Source of the DNA: Massilia sp. YIM B02763
Lineage (GTDB): Bacteria; Pseudomonadota; Gammaproteobacteria; Burkholderiales; Burkholderiaceae_D
Direction: 5' to 3'
DNA: 64,000 nucleotides
NCBI RefSeq assembly: GCF_030412015.1
Contig: NZ_JASNRD010000003.1
Location: 1-64,000, forward strand
Part shown: piece after piece, positions 35,398-44,699 of the stretch
Layout of the letters: every line of letters begins with the position of its first letter
Numbering within the stretch: the first letter of the stretch is position 1
Notes under the pieces: generated by a model
The model's database searches: none
Told to the model about the DNA's origin: nothing
The model's input: only the letters and a program-made list of their open reading frames with translations
Position numbers and translations under genes: made by a program

Positions 35398-35826
35398 TCA
35401 GCCCTTGTCCGGCGGTTCGATCACGAAACCGACCTTCTGCACCCCAGCACGCTGTGCCGTGTAGATCACCCGGCCGATCGCTTCGTAGCGGGTAGTCTGG
35501 TCGCCACGAACTTTCACTGCCGGTTGTGGCACCTTGACCGACTGCTCGGCGAAGAACTTGAACAGTTCATCCGTGTTCGCAATATGGGTCTGGTTCCAGT
35601 ACATCTCGCCTTCCGAGGTCACAGTGATGTTGATGTCTTCCGGCTTGGTCTTGGTAACCTGGTTCGTTTCGGCCGGGAGCGCCACCTTCTTCAGCTGCAG
35701 GACCACCGGGCTGGTGATCAGAAAGATGATCAGGAGAACCAACATGATGTCGACGAGCGGCGTCGTGTTGATCTCTGACATCACGGCATCTTCATCTCCG
35801 GAATCGGAGCCGACACTCATTGCCAT
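35398..35826 (-). CDS. exbD: ExbD-type biopolymer transport protein (first copy)
   Basis: A 142-residue ExbD/TolR family protein with one membrane helix carrying the conserved Asp in 'INTTPLVDIMLVLLIIFLI' (about residues 19-37) and a periplasmic domain with 'KPEDINITVTSEGEMYWNQ' and 'AVKVRGDQTTRYEAIGRVIYTAQRAGV'. It starts three bases after the exbB stop, so translation is likely coupled. With exbB and tonB it forms the inner-membrane motor for TonB-dependent receptors. Confidence 0.93.
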   Translation of the reverse strand: MAMSVGSDSGDEDAVMSEINTTPLVDIMLVLLIIFLITSPVVLQLKKVALPAETNQVTKTKPEDINITVTSEGEMYWNQTHIANTDELFKFFAEQSVKVPQPAVKVRGDQTTRYEAIGRVIYTAQRAGVQKVGFVIEPPDKG

Positions 35827-35829
35827 AAT

Positions 35830-36765
35830 TTAGCCCACTTTCTTGGCGCCCGCAGCAGCGCGAGCAGCTTCCGAGGTCGACATGGCGCCCGAGATCAGGA
35901 CCGAGTGCACGTCGGCGCTGAACGAACGGATGTCTTCCATTGCTGCCTTGTTGCGGCGAACCAGCCAGTTGTAACCCAGAACTGCCGGAACTGCGACGAA
36001 CAGACCGAAGGCGGTCATGATCAGCGCTTCACCCACCGGACCTGCGACCTTGTCGATCGAGGCGTTACCCGACATGCCGATGGCGGTCAGTGCGTTGTAG
36101 ATGCCCCAGACGGTACCGAACAGACCGATGAACGGCGAGGTCGAACCGACGGTTGCCAGGAACGACAGGCCATCCTGCAGGCGCGATTGAACTTTCTCAA
36201 CCGAACGCTGGATCTGCATGGTCACCCAGGTCGACAGGTCGATCTGCTCGAGCAGGGCGCCGTCGTGGTGCTGGGTTGCCTTGGTGCCGGTTTCGGCGAT
36301 GAAGCGGAACGGCGAGCCGTCCTTCAGTTGTGCCGAACCTGCAGCGATCGACGGTGCTTTCCAGAACTTCTGGGTCGCTTCCTTCGACTGGCGCATGACT
36401 TTCGACTGGTCCAGCAGCTTGGTGATGATGATGTACCACGAACCCATCGACATCAGCGACAGGATGATGATGGTGCCCTTGTTGACGAAGTCGCCTTCGG
36501 CCCACATGGCGCCGATGCCGTACGGGTTGTGGACTTCTTCCTTCGCGCCGGCGGCGGCCGGAGCTGCCGGGGCGGCGCCGTCAGCCGGAGCAGCGGCTGC
36601 AGCGTCTGCGGCCGGAGCCGGTGCAGCGGCGTCGGCCGGTGCGCTTGCCGCCGGAGCAGCAGCCTGGTCCTGGGCGAAGGCCGGAGCCGAGACCAGCGCC
36701 GATGCCGCCGTTACCGAGAACAGGACTGCCGCCAGCATAGCGGACAAACGGGTATTCTTAAACAT
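35830..36765 (-). CDS. exbB: ExbB-type MotA/TolQ/ExbB proton channel protein
   Basis: The main proton-channel subunit of the Ton motor, 311 residues. A signal-like N-terminus (to about residue 32) and an Ala/Pro-rich periplasmic extension (about 33-75) precede three membrane helices: one after 'YGIGAMWAEGDFVNKG', then 'LSFLATVGSTSPFIGLFGTVWGIYNAL' and 'VGEALIMTAFGLFVAVPAVLGYN', the conserved ExbB core. The N-terminal extension is longer than in E. coli ExbB but known in other proteobacteria. ATG 36765 follows GGAGGAAG; the frame stays open to 36813. Confidence 0.93.
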   Translation of the reverse strand: MFKNTRLSAMLAAVLFSVTAASALVSAPAFAQDQAAAPAASAPADAAAPAPAADAAAAAPADGAAPAAPAAAGAKEEVHNPYGIGAMWAEGDFVNKGTIIILSLMSMGSWYIIITKLLDQSKVMRQSKEATQKFWKAPSIAAGSAQLKDGSPFRFIAETGTKATQHHDGALLEQIDLSTWVTMQIQRSVEKVQSRLQDGLSFLATVGSTSPFIGLFGTVWGIYNALTAIGMSGNASIDKVAGPVGEALIMTAFGLFVAVPAVLGYNWLVRRNKAAMEDIRSFSADVHSVLISGAMSTSEAARAAAGAKKVG

Positions 36766-36849
36766 GCTTCCTCCAAAATTATAAAATAGACAGTTCGCTG
36801 AACTAATTAGCAACGAAAATCACAGAGTGAGACGATCTTCCGTCTCGGT

Positions 36850-37512
36850 TTATTCCAGCGTCCAGACGTACTGCACCGCTGTCCACGCCTCTTTCGGCTG
36901 ACCATTCTCGGTGGCCGGCTTGAATCGGCATTTGCTCAGAGCCGATTGGGCGGCTCGGTCCAAATCACGGAAGCCACTCGACTTCTGCAGCTTCGATTCC
37001 TTCACGGCGCCATCGACAGCGATCAGGAACTGAAGGGTAGTGGTACCCGTTTCTTCGTTACGCAGCGACGACTTCGGATATTCCGGGCGCGAGCAGGTAT
37101 TGAAGTCGGCCACTGCATCGGTGCGGCTCGGTCCCGGCGGCGCCTTGGCTGCGGGAGCCGGCGGTGCCGGCGGTGCCGGCGGTGCCAGGTCGCGTTGCGG
37201 CGGCGGCGTATTGGTTGCAGCGGCGATCGTGTTTTGCGGCGGCGGCGGCTGCTGCACTTGCACCTCGACCGGCGGGATGAATGGAGGCGGCGGGGCCTTC
37301 ATTTCCGGCGGCGGCGGCGGCGGCGGCGTTTCCGGCGGCGGCGGCGGTTTCACTTCTTCGATCAGCTTGGTCTCCACAGCTTCAGTCACCTTGCTGACGA
37401 TCCGGGTGCCCAGGCCATTGACGATGGCCCACGCAACCAGAACGTGCAACACGACGACGATGGCTATGCCTGTTAAATTCTTCCCGGGTTTCTTCTCATG
37501 CGAAAAATTCAT
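36850..37512 (-). CDS. tonB: TonB energy-transducing protein
   Basis: Couples the ExbB/ExbD motor to outer-membrane receptors. The 220-residue protein (from ATG 37512) has an N-terminal membrane anchor ('LTGIAIVVVLHVLVAWAIV'), a long Pro-rich periplasmic spacer (about 55-125, with runs of P and 'PPPE'), and a C-terminal TonB domain ('RPEYPKSSLRNEETGTTTLQFLI', 'SSGFRDLDRAAQSALSKCRFKPA'). ATG 37512 has GGAG about nine bases upstream; ATG 37533 is also possible. First gene of the Ton operon. No clear Fur box was found upstream. Confidence 0.92.
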   Translation of the reverse strand: MNFSHEKKPGKNLTGIAIVVVLHVLVAWAIVNGLGTRIVSKVTEAVETKLIEEVKPPPPPETPPPPPPPEMKAPPPPFIPPVEVQVQQPPPPQNTIAAATNTPPPQRDLAPPAPPAPPAPAAKAPPGPSRTDAVADFNTCSRPEYPKSSLRNEETGTTTLQFLIAVDGAVKESKLQKSSGFRDLDRAAQSALSKCRFKPATENGQPKEAWTAVQYVWTLE

Positions 37513-38070
37513 GCCATATTTCTCCAATACCATCTCTTTTTGTTGCTACTAAACCCACTAAATACGACAGAAACCTCAGGGCCGCATCCGGGACATCGAA
37601 GAATTATACCTACGAATTCTTTTTTGCACATACATTTTTATACCTCCAATGAGCCCCTAACTGCCTGTAAAAACAAGTAAAGCGGGTCATCAGGACGGTG
37701 TGGGGACGGGCGGCCTGGGGCCGTCGAAAAGCTGTGCTTGAAGGTGTCGGGTCTCTTCCTTTCATGATGTGTGGAACATAAGGGGAAGCCGTAGATTTGC
37801 CATATTTTCGCTGCTGGTTTTATCTTCTGGCAAATAACGTTTGTTCGGCAAGGTGCCTTTATGCTAACTATATCCAAGTTTCATTGCCCTGTGCGTACTA
37901 TTGAACATGCCTATACAAGAAAAGCGGGTACAGGACTTTCTTGCACAGGGATCGGCCATCCCGTTGGCTGCCCGGCACGACGATGGTAGTTCGACTACAT
38001 CGAGCTGGTCAGTCGTTGGACTGGGAGAGGGCGGGAAAGTGCCTGCGCCGGACGGCGCAGGCCGAAAGGA
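37513..38070. other. Non-coding gap between spoVR and tonB
   Basis: A 558-bp interval. The half near tonB is AT-rich and holds its promoter; the remainder towards the spoVR end shows no ORF with coding character and no obvious terminator. Short ORFs here (for example minus 37638-37877) have no start signals or recognisable product. Confidence 0.45.
37603..37608 (-). promoter_or_regulatory. Likely tonB promoter -10 box
   Basis: On the minus strand GGTATAATTC contains a consensus TATAAT about 90 bases upstream of the tonB start. The -35 region is weak. Confidence 0.5.
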
Positions 38071-39597
38071 TCAATAGCGCGCGCGTTTTTCGCGGCGGCA
38101 CTCGAGGCTGCTGACGACGCGGCCGGACGGGTCGACCGTCTCCAGGCGCACGTCGAAGCCCCACAGCCGGGCCACGTGCTTGAGCACCTCGTGGGCCTGC
38201 TGGTTCAGCGGCCGGCGCTGGAACTGCGTATGGCGCAGGGTCAGCGCGCGGTCGTCGCGGGTATTGACTTGCCAGACCTGGATATTGGGCTCGCGGTTGC
38301 CCAGGTTGTACTGCTCGGCCAGCTGTTGGCGCACGTAGCGGTAACCCGCTTCGTCGTGGATGGCCGAGATCGTCAGCTTGTCGCTGCGGTCGTCGTCCAG
38401 CACGGCGAAGAAGTGGAAATCGCGGATCAGCTTGGGCGACAGGTACTGGGCGATGAAGCTCTCGTCCTTGAAATTGCGCATCGCGAAGTCGAGCGTCTTG
38501 AGCCAGTCGCTGCCGGCAATGTCCGGGAACCAGGCACGGTCTTCGTCGGTCGGGTCCTCGCAGATGCGCTTGATGTCGGTCATCATGGCGAAACCCAGGG
38601 CGTAAGGGTTGATGCCATTGTAATAAGGACTGGTGGCGGCCGGCTGGTACACGACGTTCGTATGGCTTTGCAGGAACTCGAGCATGAAGCCGTCGCCGAC
38701 GATGCCCTCTTTATATAGTTCCTGCAGAATCGTGTAGTGCCAGAACGTGGCCCAGCCTTCGTTCATGACCTGGGTCTGGCGCTGCGGGTAGAAATACTGG
38801 GAGATCTTGCGCGTGATCCGCACCAGTTCGCGCTGCCAGGGTTCCAGCAGCGGCGCGTACTTCTCGATGAAGTACAGCAGGTTTTCCTCGGGCTCGGGCG
38901 GAAAGCGCATCGGCGCCTGGTCGCGTACCTGTTCCTCGCGCCGCGGCAAGGTGCGCCACAGCTCGTTGACCTGGGTCTGGATGTACTCTTCGCGTTCCTT
39001 CTGGCGCGCCGCCTCCTGCACCACGGACAGCTTGGCCGGCCGCTTGTAGCGGTCGACGCCGTAGTTCTGCAGCGCATGGCAGGAATCGAGCACTTCCTCG
39101 ACGGCGTCGATGCCGTGCCGCTGCTCGCATTCGGCTATATAGTTCTTGGCAAAGACCATGTAGTCGACGATGGCGTCGGCATCGGTCCAGGTGCGGAACA
39201 GGTAATTCCCCTTGAAGAAGGAATTGTGGCCGTAGGCGGCGTGGGCGATCACCAATGCCTGCATCGTCAGGCTGTTTTCCTCCATCAGGTAGGCGATGCA
39301 GGGATTCGAATTGATGACGATCTCGTACGCCAGCCCCATCTGGCCGCGGCGGTAGCTTTTTTCCGTCGACAGGAAATGCTTGCCGAACGACCAATGGCTG
39401 TACGAGACCGGCATGCCGACCGATGCATAGGCATCCATCATCTGTTCGGCGGTGATGATCTCGAGCTGGTTCGGGTAGGTATCCAGGCCGAATTTCTTGG
39501 CAACCCGGCCGATTTCGTCGTGCGCCTGTTCGATCAGGTCGAAGGTCCATTCGGACTGGTCGGGCAGGGCGCGCGGGTTCTTGGGATCTCGTGGCAT
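38071..39597 (-). CDS. SpoVR/YcgB family protein
   Basis: A 508-residue SpoVR-family protein, cytoplasmic. In Bacillus the founder affects spore cortex formation; in enterics it is stress/stationary-phase induced. The exact molecular role is not known to me. Family landmarks are 'EWTFDLIEQAHDEI', 'YSHWSFGKHF', 'IVINSNPCIAYLMEENSLTMQALVIAHAAYGHNSFFKGNYLF', 'QVMNEGWATFWHYTILQ' and 'NPYALGFAMM'. It is the last gene of the prkA-yeaH-spoVR operon, 30 bp after yeaH, a combination widely conserved in proteobacteria. Confidence 0.93.
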   Translation of the reverse strand: MPRDPKNPRALPDQSEWTFDLIEQAHDEIGRVAKKFGLDTYPNQLEIITAEQMMDAYASVGMPVSYSHWSFGKHFLSTEKSYRRGQMGLAYEIVINSNPCIAYLMEENSLTMQALVIAHAAYGHNSFFKGNYLFRTWTDADAIVDYMVFAKNYIAECEQRHGIDAVEEVLDSCHALQNYGVDRYKRPAKLSVVQEAARQKEREEYIQTQVNELWRTLPRREEQVRDQAPMRFPPEPEENLLYFIEKYAPLLEPWQRELVRITRKISQYFYPQRQTQVMNEGWATFWHYTILQELYKEGIVGDGFMLEFLQSHTNVVYQPAATSPYYNGINPYALGFAMMTDIKRICEDPTDEDRAWFPDIAGSDWLKTLDFAMRNFKDESFIAQYLSPKLIRDFHFFAVLDDDRSDKLTISAIHDEAGYRYVRQQLAEQYNLGNREPNIQVWQVNTRDDRALTLRHTQFQRRPLNQQAHEVLKHVARLWGFDVRLETVDPSGRVVSSLECRREKRARY

Positions 39598-39627
39598 GAG
39601 CGGGCCTCGCGTGGTTGCTTGTGCTGT

Positions 39628-40899
39628 CTATTTGGGCTGCTTCTTGAACAGCTCGCGGAACACCGGGTAGATGTCGGCCGGCGTCACGATCTTCTGCATC
39701 GCGAAATTCTGGTGCGTGGCCGCCACCTCGGCATATTGCTCCCACAAATTCTGGGGCGGGCCGTCGGTGATCTCGACATAGGTGTAGTACTGCACCTTGG
39801 GCATGATCGTGCTGGTCAGGAGCTGCTTGCACAGCAGCGAGTCGTTGTCCCAGTTGTCGCCGTCCGAGGCTTGCGCGACGTAGCTGTTCCAGTCGCCGTT
39901 GCTGTAGCGTTCGGCGATCACCTTGCCCAGCAGGTGCAGGGCCGAGGAGACGACGGTGCCGCCCGATTCGCGCGAGTGGAAGAACTCGTTTTCGTCGACC
40001 TCGGCCGCCGCCGTGTGGTGGCGGATGAAGACGACGTCGATCTTCTCGTACATGCGCTTCAGGAACAGGTACAGCAGGATGAAGAAGCGCTTGGCCGTGT
40101 CCTTGCGGCTCTCGTCCATCGAGCCGGACACGTCCATGATGCAGAACATCACGGCCGCTGTCGACGGCTTGGGGATCTTGATCCGGTTGCTGTAGCGCAG
40201 GTCGATCGGGTCGATGAACGGGATCGCCAGCAGCCGCGTGTGCAGGTGGTGGATCTTGTGCTTGAGTTCGACGACGCGCGGATCGTCGTCGGGCACGCCT
40301 TCCTCGCGCAGGTCGCGCAATTCGTGTTCGAGGGCGGAGAGGTTCTTGCGCGACGTGCCCCCGACGGCGATGCGCCGTCCCAGCGCGCCGCGCAGCGAGC
40401 GCAGCACGTGGATGTTCGACGGCGTGCCGGAGATGTTGTAGCCGGCGCGCTGGTTCTTGTATTCGACGACCTGGGTGAGCTGCGTCTTGACGAGGTTGGG
40501 CAGCTCGAGGTCCTCGAAGAAGTAGTTCATGAATTCTTCGCGGCTGAGCTCGAAGATGAAATCGTCTTCGGTGGTCTGATCGCTGTTGCCCGCCTTGCCG
40601 CGGCCGGCGCCGCCGCCTCCACCGCGCGGACGGCTGAACTGGTCGCCTTTCTGGTATTCGGTATTGCCGGGGTTGACGGTTTCCCAGACACCGCCATGGG
40701 CGTGCCCGAAGTGCGGTTCGTTCACGTCCTTGACGGGAATCGAAACCTTTTCGCCATTTTCGATATCGGTGATCGAGCGACCCTTGATCGCGCGACCCAC
40801 CGCATCCTTGATTTGCGTCTTGTAGCGTCGCAAGAAGCGTTCGCGGTTGACCGCAGACTTGTTCTTGCCCTGCAAGCGACGGTCGATGAGGTAAGTCAA
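39628..40899 (-). CDS. yeaH: YeaH/YhbH family protein (DUF444), VWA-like
   Basis: A 423-residue protein of the YeaH/YhbH family. The N-terminal half is basic and contains 'RFLRRYKTQIKDAVGRAI'; a Gly-rich stretch lies near residues 88-105. The C-terminal half is a von Willebrand A-like fold with the MIDAS-type motif 'FCIMDVSGSMDESRKDTAKRF' (DxSxS, about 231-251) and 'SRESGGTVVSSAL'. It is encoded between PrkA and SpoVR and is thought to act with the PrkA kinase in stress or nitrogen-starvation responses; the biochemical role is unknown. Confidence 0.93.
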   Translation of the reverse strand: MTYLIDRRLQGKNKSAVNRERFLRRYKTQIKDAVGRAIKGRSITDIENGEKVSIPVKDVNEPHFGHAHGGVWETVNPGNTEYQKGDQFSRPRGGGGGAGRGKAGNSDQTTEDDFIFELSREEFMNYFFEDLELPNLVKTQLTQVVEYKNQRAGYNISGTPSNIHVLRSLRGALGRRIAVGGTSRKNLSALEHELRDLREEGVPDDDPRVVELKHKIHHLHTRLLAIPFIDPIDLRYSNRIKIPKPSTAAVMFCIMDVSGSMDESRKDTAKRFFILLYLFLKRMYEKIDVVFIRHHTAAAEVDENEFFHSRESGGTVVSSALHLLGKVIAERYSNGDWNSYVAQASDGDNWDNDSLLCKQLLTSTIMPKVQYYTYVEITDGPPQNLWEQYAEVAATHQNFAMQKIVTPADIYPVFRELFKKQPK

Positions 40900-40973
40900 A
40901 ACAGGCCTCCTGCTGAAATTCGCGGCGGGCCGGATGTTCTTTCCCGGTGCCCTATCTTACCCCGCTTTGGATG

Positions 40974-41090
40974 GGGGCGTGATAAACCTACTGCGCGTTG
41001 CGCAAGTGGCCTGCGATGCTCGCCGTACCGTAAGTACGGCTGCGCTTCTCGGCCACTTGCGCTTCCGCTCGCTACGGTTTCTCACGCCCC
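40974..41090. repeat. 117-bp long imperfect palindrome inside the prkA operon
   Basis: Nested complementary blocks: GGGGCGTGA (40974-40982) with TCACGCCCC (41082-41090), AAACC with GGTTT, GCGCAAGTGGCC with GGCCACTTGCGC (41051-41062), and GCCGTAC with GTACGGC at the tip. It lies in the 222-bp gap between prkA and yeaH. It looks like a small mobile or MITE-like palindromic element that would form one large hairpin in the mRNA. Confidence 0.88.
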
Positions 41091-41121
41091 TGGAAAGCCA
41101 ACTCGGGGCATACAAACTTCC

Positions 41122-43044
41122 TTACGAGGACTTCCTGACTCGGAGATACCACTCGCACAAGAGACGCACTTGTTTGGGGGTGTACCCCTTCTCGACCATG
41201 CGCGCGACGAAGTCGGCGTGCTTGGTGGCGTCTTCGGTGCTCGCCTTCGCATTGAAGGAAATGACCGGCAACAGTTCCTCCGTATTCGAGAACATTTTCT
41301 TCTCGATCACGGTGCGGAACTTTTCATAGCTGGTCCAGGCCGGGTTCTTGCCGCCGTTGGTGGCGCGGGCCCGCAGTGCGAAGTTGACGATCTCGTTGCG
41401 GAAATCCTTCGGATTCGAGATGCCGGCCGGCTTCTCGATCTTCTCCAGCTCGGCGTTCAGCGATTCGCGGTCGAAGCTTTCGCCCGTGTCCGGATCGCGG
41501 AATTCCTGGTCCTGGATCCAGAAGTCGGCAAAGGTCACGTAGCGGTCGAAGATGTTCTGGCCGTATTCCGAATAGCTTTCCAGGTAGGCCGTCTGGATTT
41601 CCTTGCCGATGAAGTCGACATAGCGCTGCGCCAGGTGCTCCTTGATATAGGAGAGGTAGCGCTGCTCGGTCTCGGCCGGGAACTGCTCGCGCTCGATCTG
41701 CTGTTCGAGCACGTACAGCAGGTGCACGGGGTTGGCCGCCACCTCGGTATTGTCGAAGTTGAAGACCTTCGACAGGATCTTGAAGGCGAAGCGCGTCGAC
41801 AGCCCGTTCATGCCTTCGTCCACGCCGGCATAGTCGACGTACTCGTGCAGCGACTTGGCCTTGGGATCGGTGTCCTTCAGGTTTTCGCCGTCGTAGACCA
41901 GCATCTTCGAATAGATGCTGGAGTTTTCCGGATCCTTCAGGCGCGACAGGATGGCGAACTGCGACATCATGCGCAGCGTGCCCGGGGCGCAGGGCGCCTT
42001 GTCGAGCGAGGAGTTGCGCAGCAGCTTGTCGTAGATCTTGACCTCGTCCGACACGCGCAGGCAATACGGCACCTTGACGATATAGATACGGTCGAGGAAG
42101 GCCTCGTTGTTGCGGTTGTTGCGGAAGGTCTTCCACTCGGATTCGTTCGAGTGCGCCAGCACGATGCCTTCGAAGGGAATCGCGCCGAAGCCCTCGGTGC
42201 CCTTGTAGTTGCCTTCCTGCGTGGCCGTCAGCAGCGGGTGCAGCACCTTGATGGGCGCCTTGAACATCTCGACGAATTCCATCAGGCCCTGGTTGGCCAG
42301 GCACAGGCCGCCGGAATAGCTGTAGGCGTCCGGATCGTCCTGCGAGTAATCCTCGAGCTTGCGGATGTCCACCTTGCCCACGAGGGAGGAGATGTCCTGG
42401 TTGTTCTCGTCGCCCGGCTCGGTCTTGGCAATGGCGATCTGGCGCAGGATCGACGGGTAGCGCTTGACCACGCGGAACTTGTTGATGTCGCCGCCGAACT
42501 CGTGCAGGCGCTTGACGGCCCACGGGCTGGGGATCGCGCGCAGGTAGCGGCGCGGGATGCCGTAGTCTTCCTCGAGGATGGCGCCGTCCTCGTCCTCGCT
42601 GAACAGGCCCAGCGGCGATTCGTTCACCGGCGAGCCCTTGATCGCGTAGAACGGGACCTGTTCCATCAGGGACTTGAGCTTTTCGGCGATCGACGACTTG
42701 CCGCCGCCCACCGGGCCCAGCAGGTACAGGATCTGCTTGCGTTCTTCCAGGCCCTGCGCGGCGTGGCGGAAATAGGAAACGACCTGCTCGATCGCTTCCT
42801 CCATGCCGTAGAACTCGCGGAAGGCGGGATACGTCTTGATGACCTTGTTGGCGAAGATGCGCGACAGGCGCGGGTCGAGGCGGGTGTCGACCAGGGTGGG
42901 TTCGCCGATGGCGGCCAGCATGCGCTCTGGAGCGCTGGCGTAAGTCAGGGGATCTTTCTTGCAGAGCTGAAGAAACTCCGACAGCGAGTATTCCTCTTCC
43001 CGGGTACGCTCGTAGCGGGCTGCGTAATTATCAAATATGGTCAT
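41122..43044 (-). CDS. prkA: PrkA-family serine protein kinase
   Basis: A 640-residue PrkA/YeaG protein, an AAA-fold kinase first described as a serine kinase. The N-terminal AAA region has Walker A 'YLLGPVGGGKSSIAEKL' (about residues 106-122). Family landmarks include 'RYERTREEEYSLSEFL', 'HPLLTATQEGNYKGTEGF', 'IVLAHSNESEW', 'DRIYIVKVPYCLRVSDE' and the C-terminal 'KGYTPKQVRLLCEWY'. GAGGAC lies before ATG 43044. It heads the operon with yeaH and spoVR. Physiological substrates are unknown here; relatives respond to starvation and stationary phase. Confidence 0.95.
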   Translation of the reverse strand: MTIFDNYAARYERTREEEYSLSEFLQLCKKDPLTYASAPERMLAAIGEPTLVDTRLDPRLSRIFANKVIKTYPAFREFYGMEEAIEQVVSYFRHAAQGLEERKQILYLLGPVGGGKSSIAEKLKSLMEQVPFYAIKGSPVNESPLGLFSEDEDGAILEEDYGIPRRYLRAIPSPWAVKRLHEFGGDINKFRVVKRYPSILRQIAIAKTEPGDENNQDISSLVGKVDIRKLEDYSQDDPDAYSYSGGLCLANQGLMEFVEMFKAPIKVLHPLLTATQEGNYKGTEGFGAIPFEGIVLAHSNESEWKTFRNNRNNEAFLDRIYIVKVPYCLRVSDEVKIYDKLLRNSSLDKAPCAPGTLRMMSQFAILSRLKDPENSSIYSKMLVYDGENLKDTDPKAKSLHEYVDYAGVDEGMNGLSTRFAFKILSKVFNFDNTEVAANPVHLLYVLEQQIEREQFPAETEQRYLSYIKEHLAQRYVDFIGKEIQTAYLESYSEYGQNIFDRYVTFADFWIQDQEFRDPDTGESFDRESLNAELEKIEKPAGISNPKDFRNEIVNFALRARATNGGKNPAWTSYEKFRTVIEKKMFSNTEELLPVISFNAKASTEDATKHADFVARMVEKGYTPKQVRLLCEWYLRVRKSS

Positions 43045-44671
<1,627 letters not shown>

Positions 44672-44699
44672 CCATCATTAAGGTAAAGGCCGCACCGCG

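Noticed and set aside
37638..37877. A 79-codon minus-strand ORF in the tonB-spoVR gap
   Set aside because: No start signals, no coding bias and no recognisable product.
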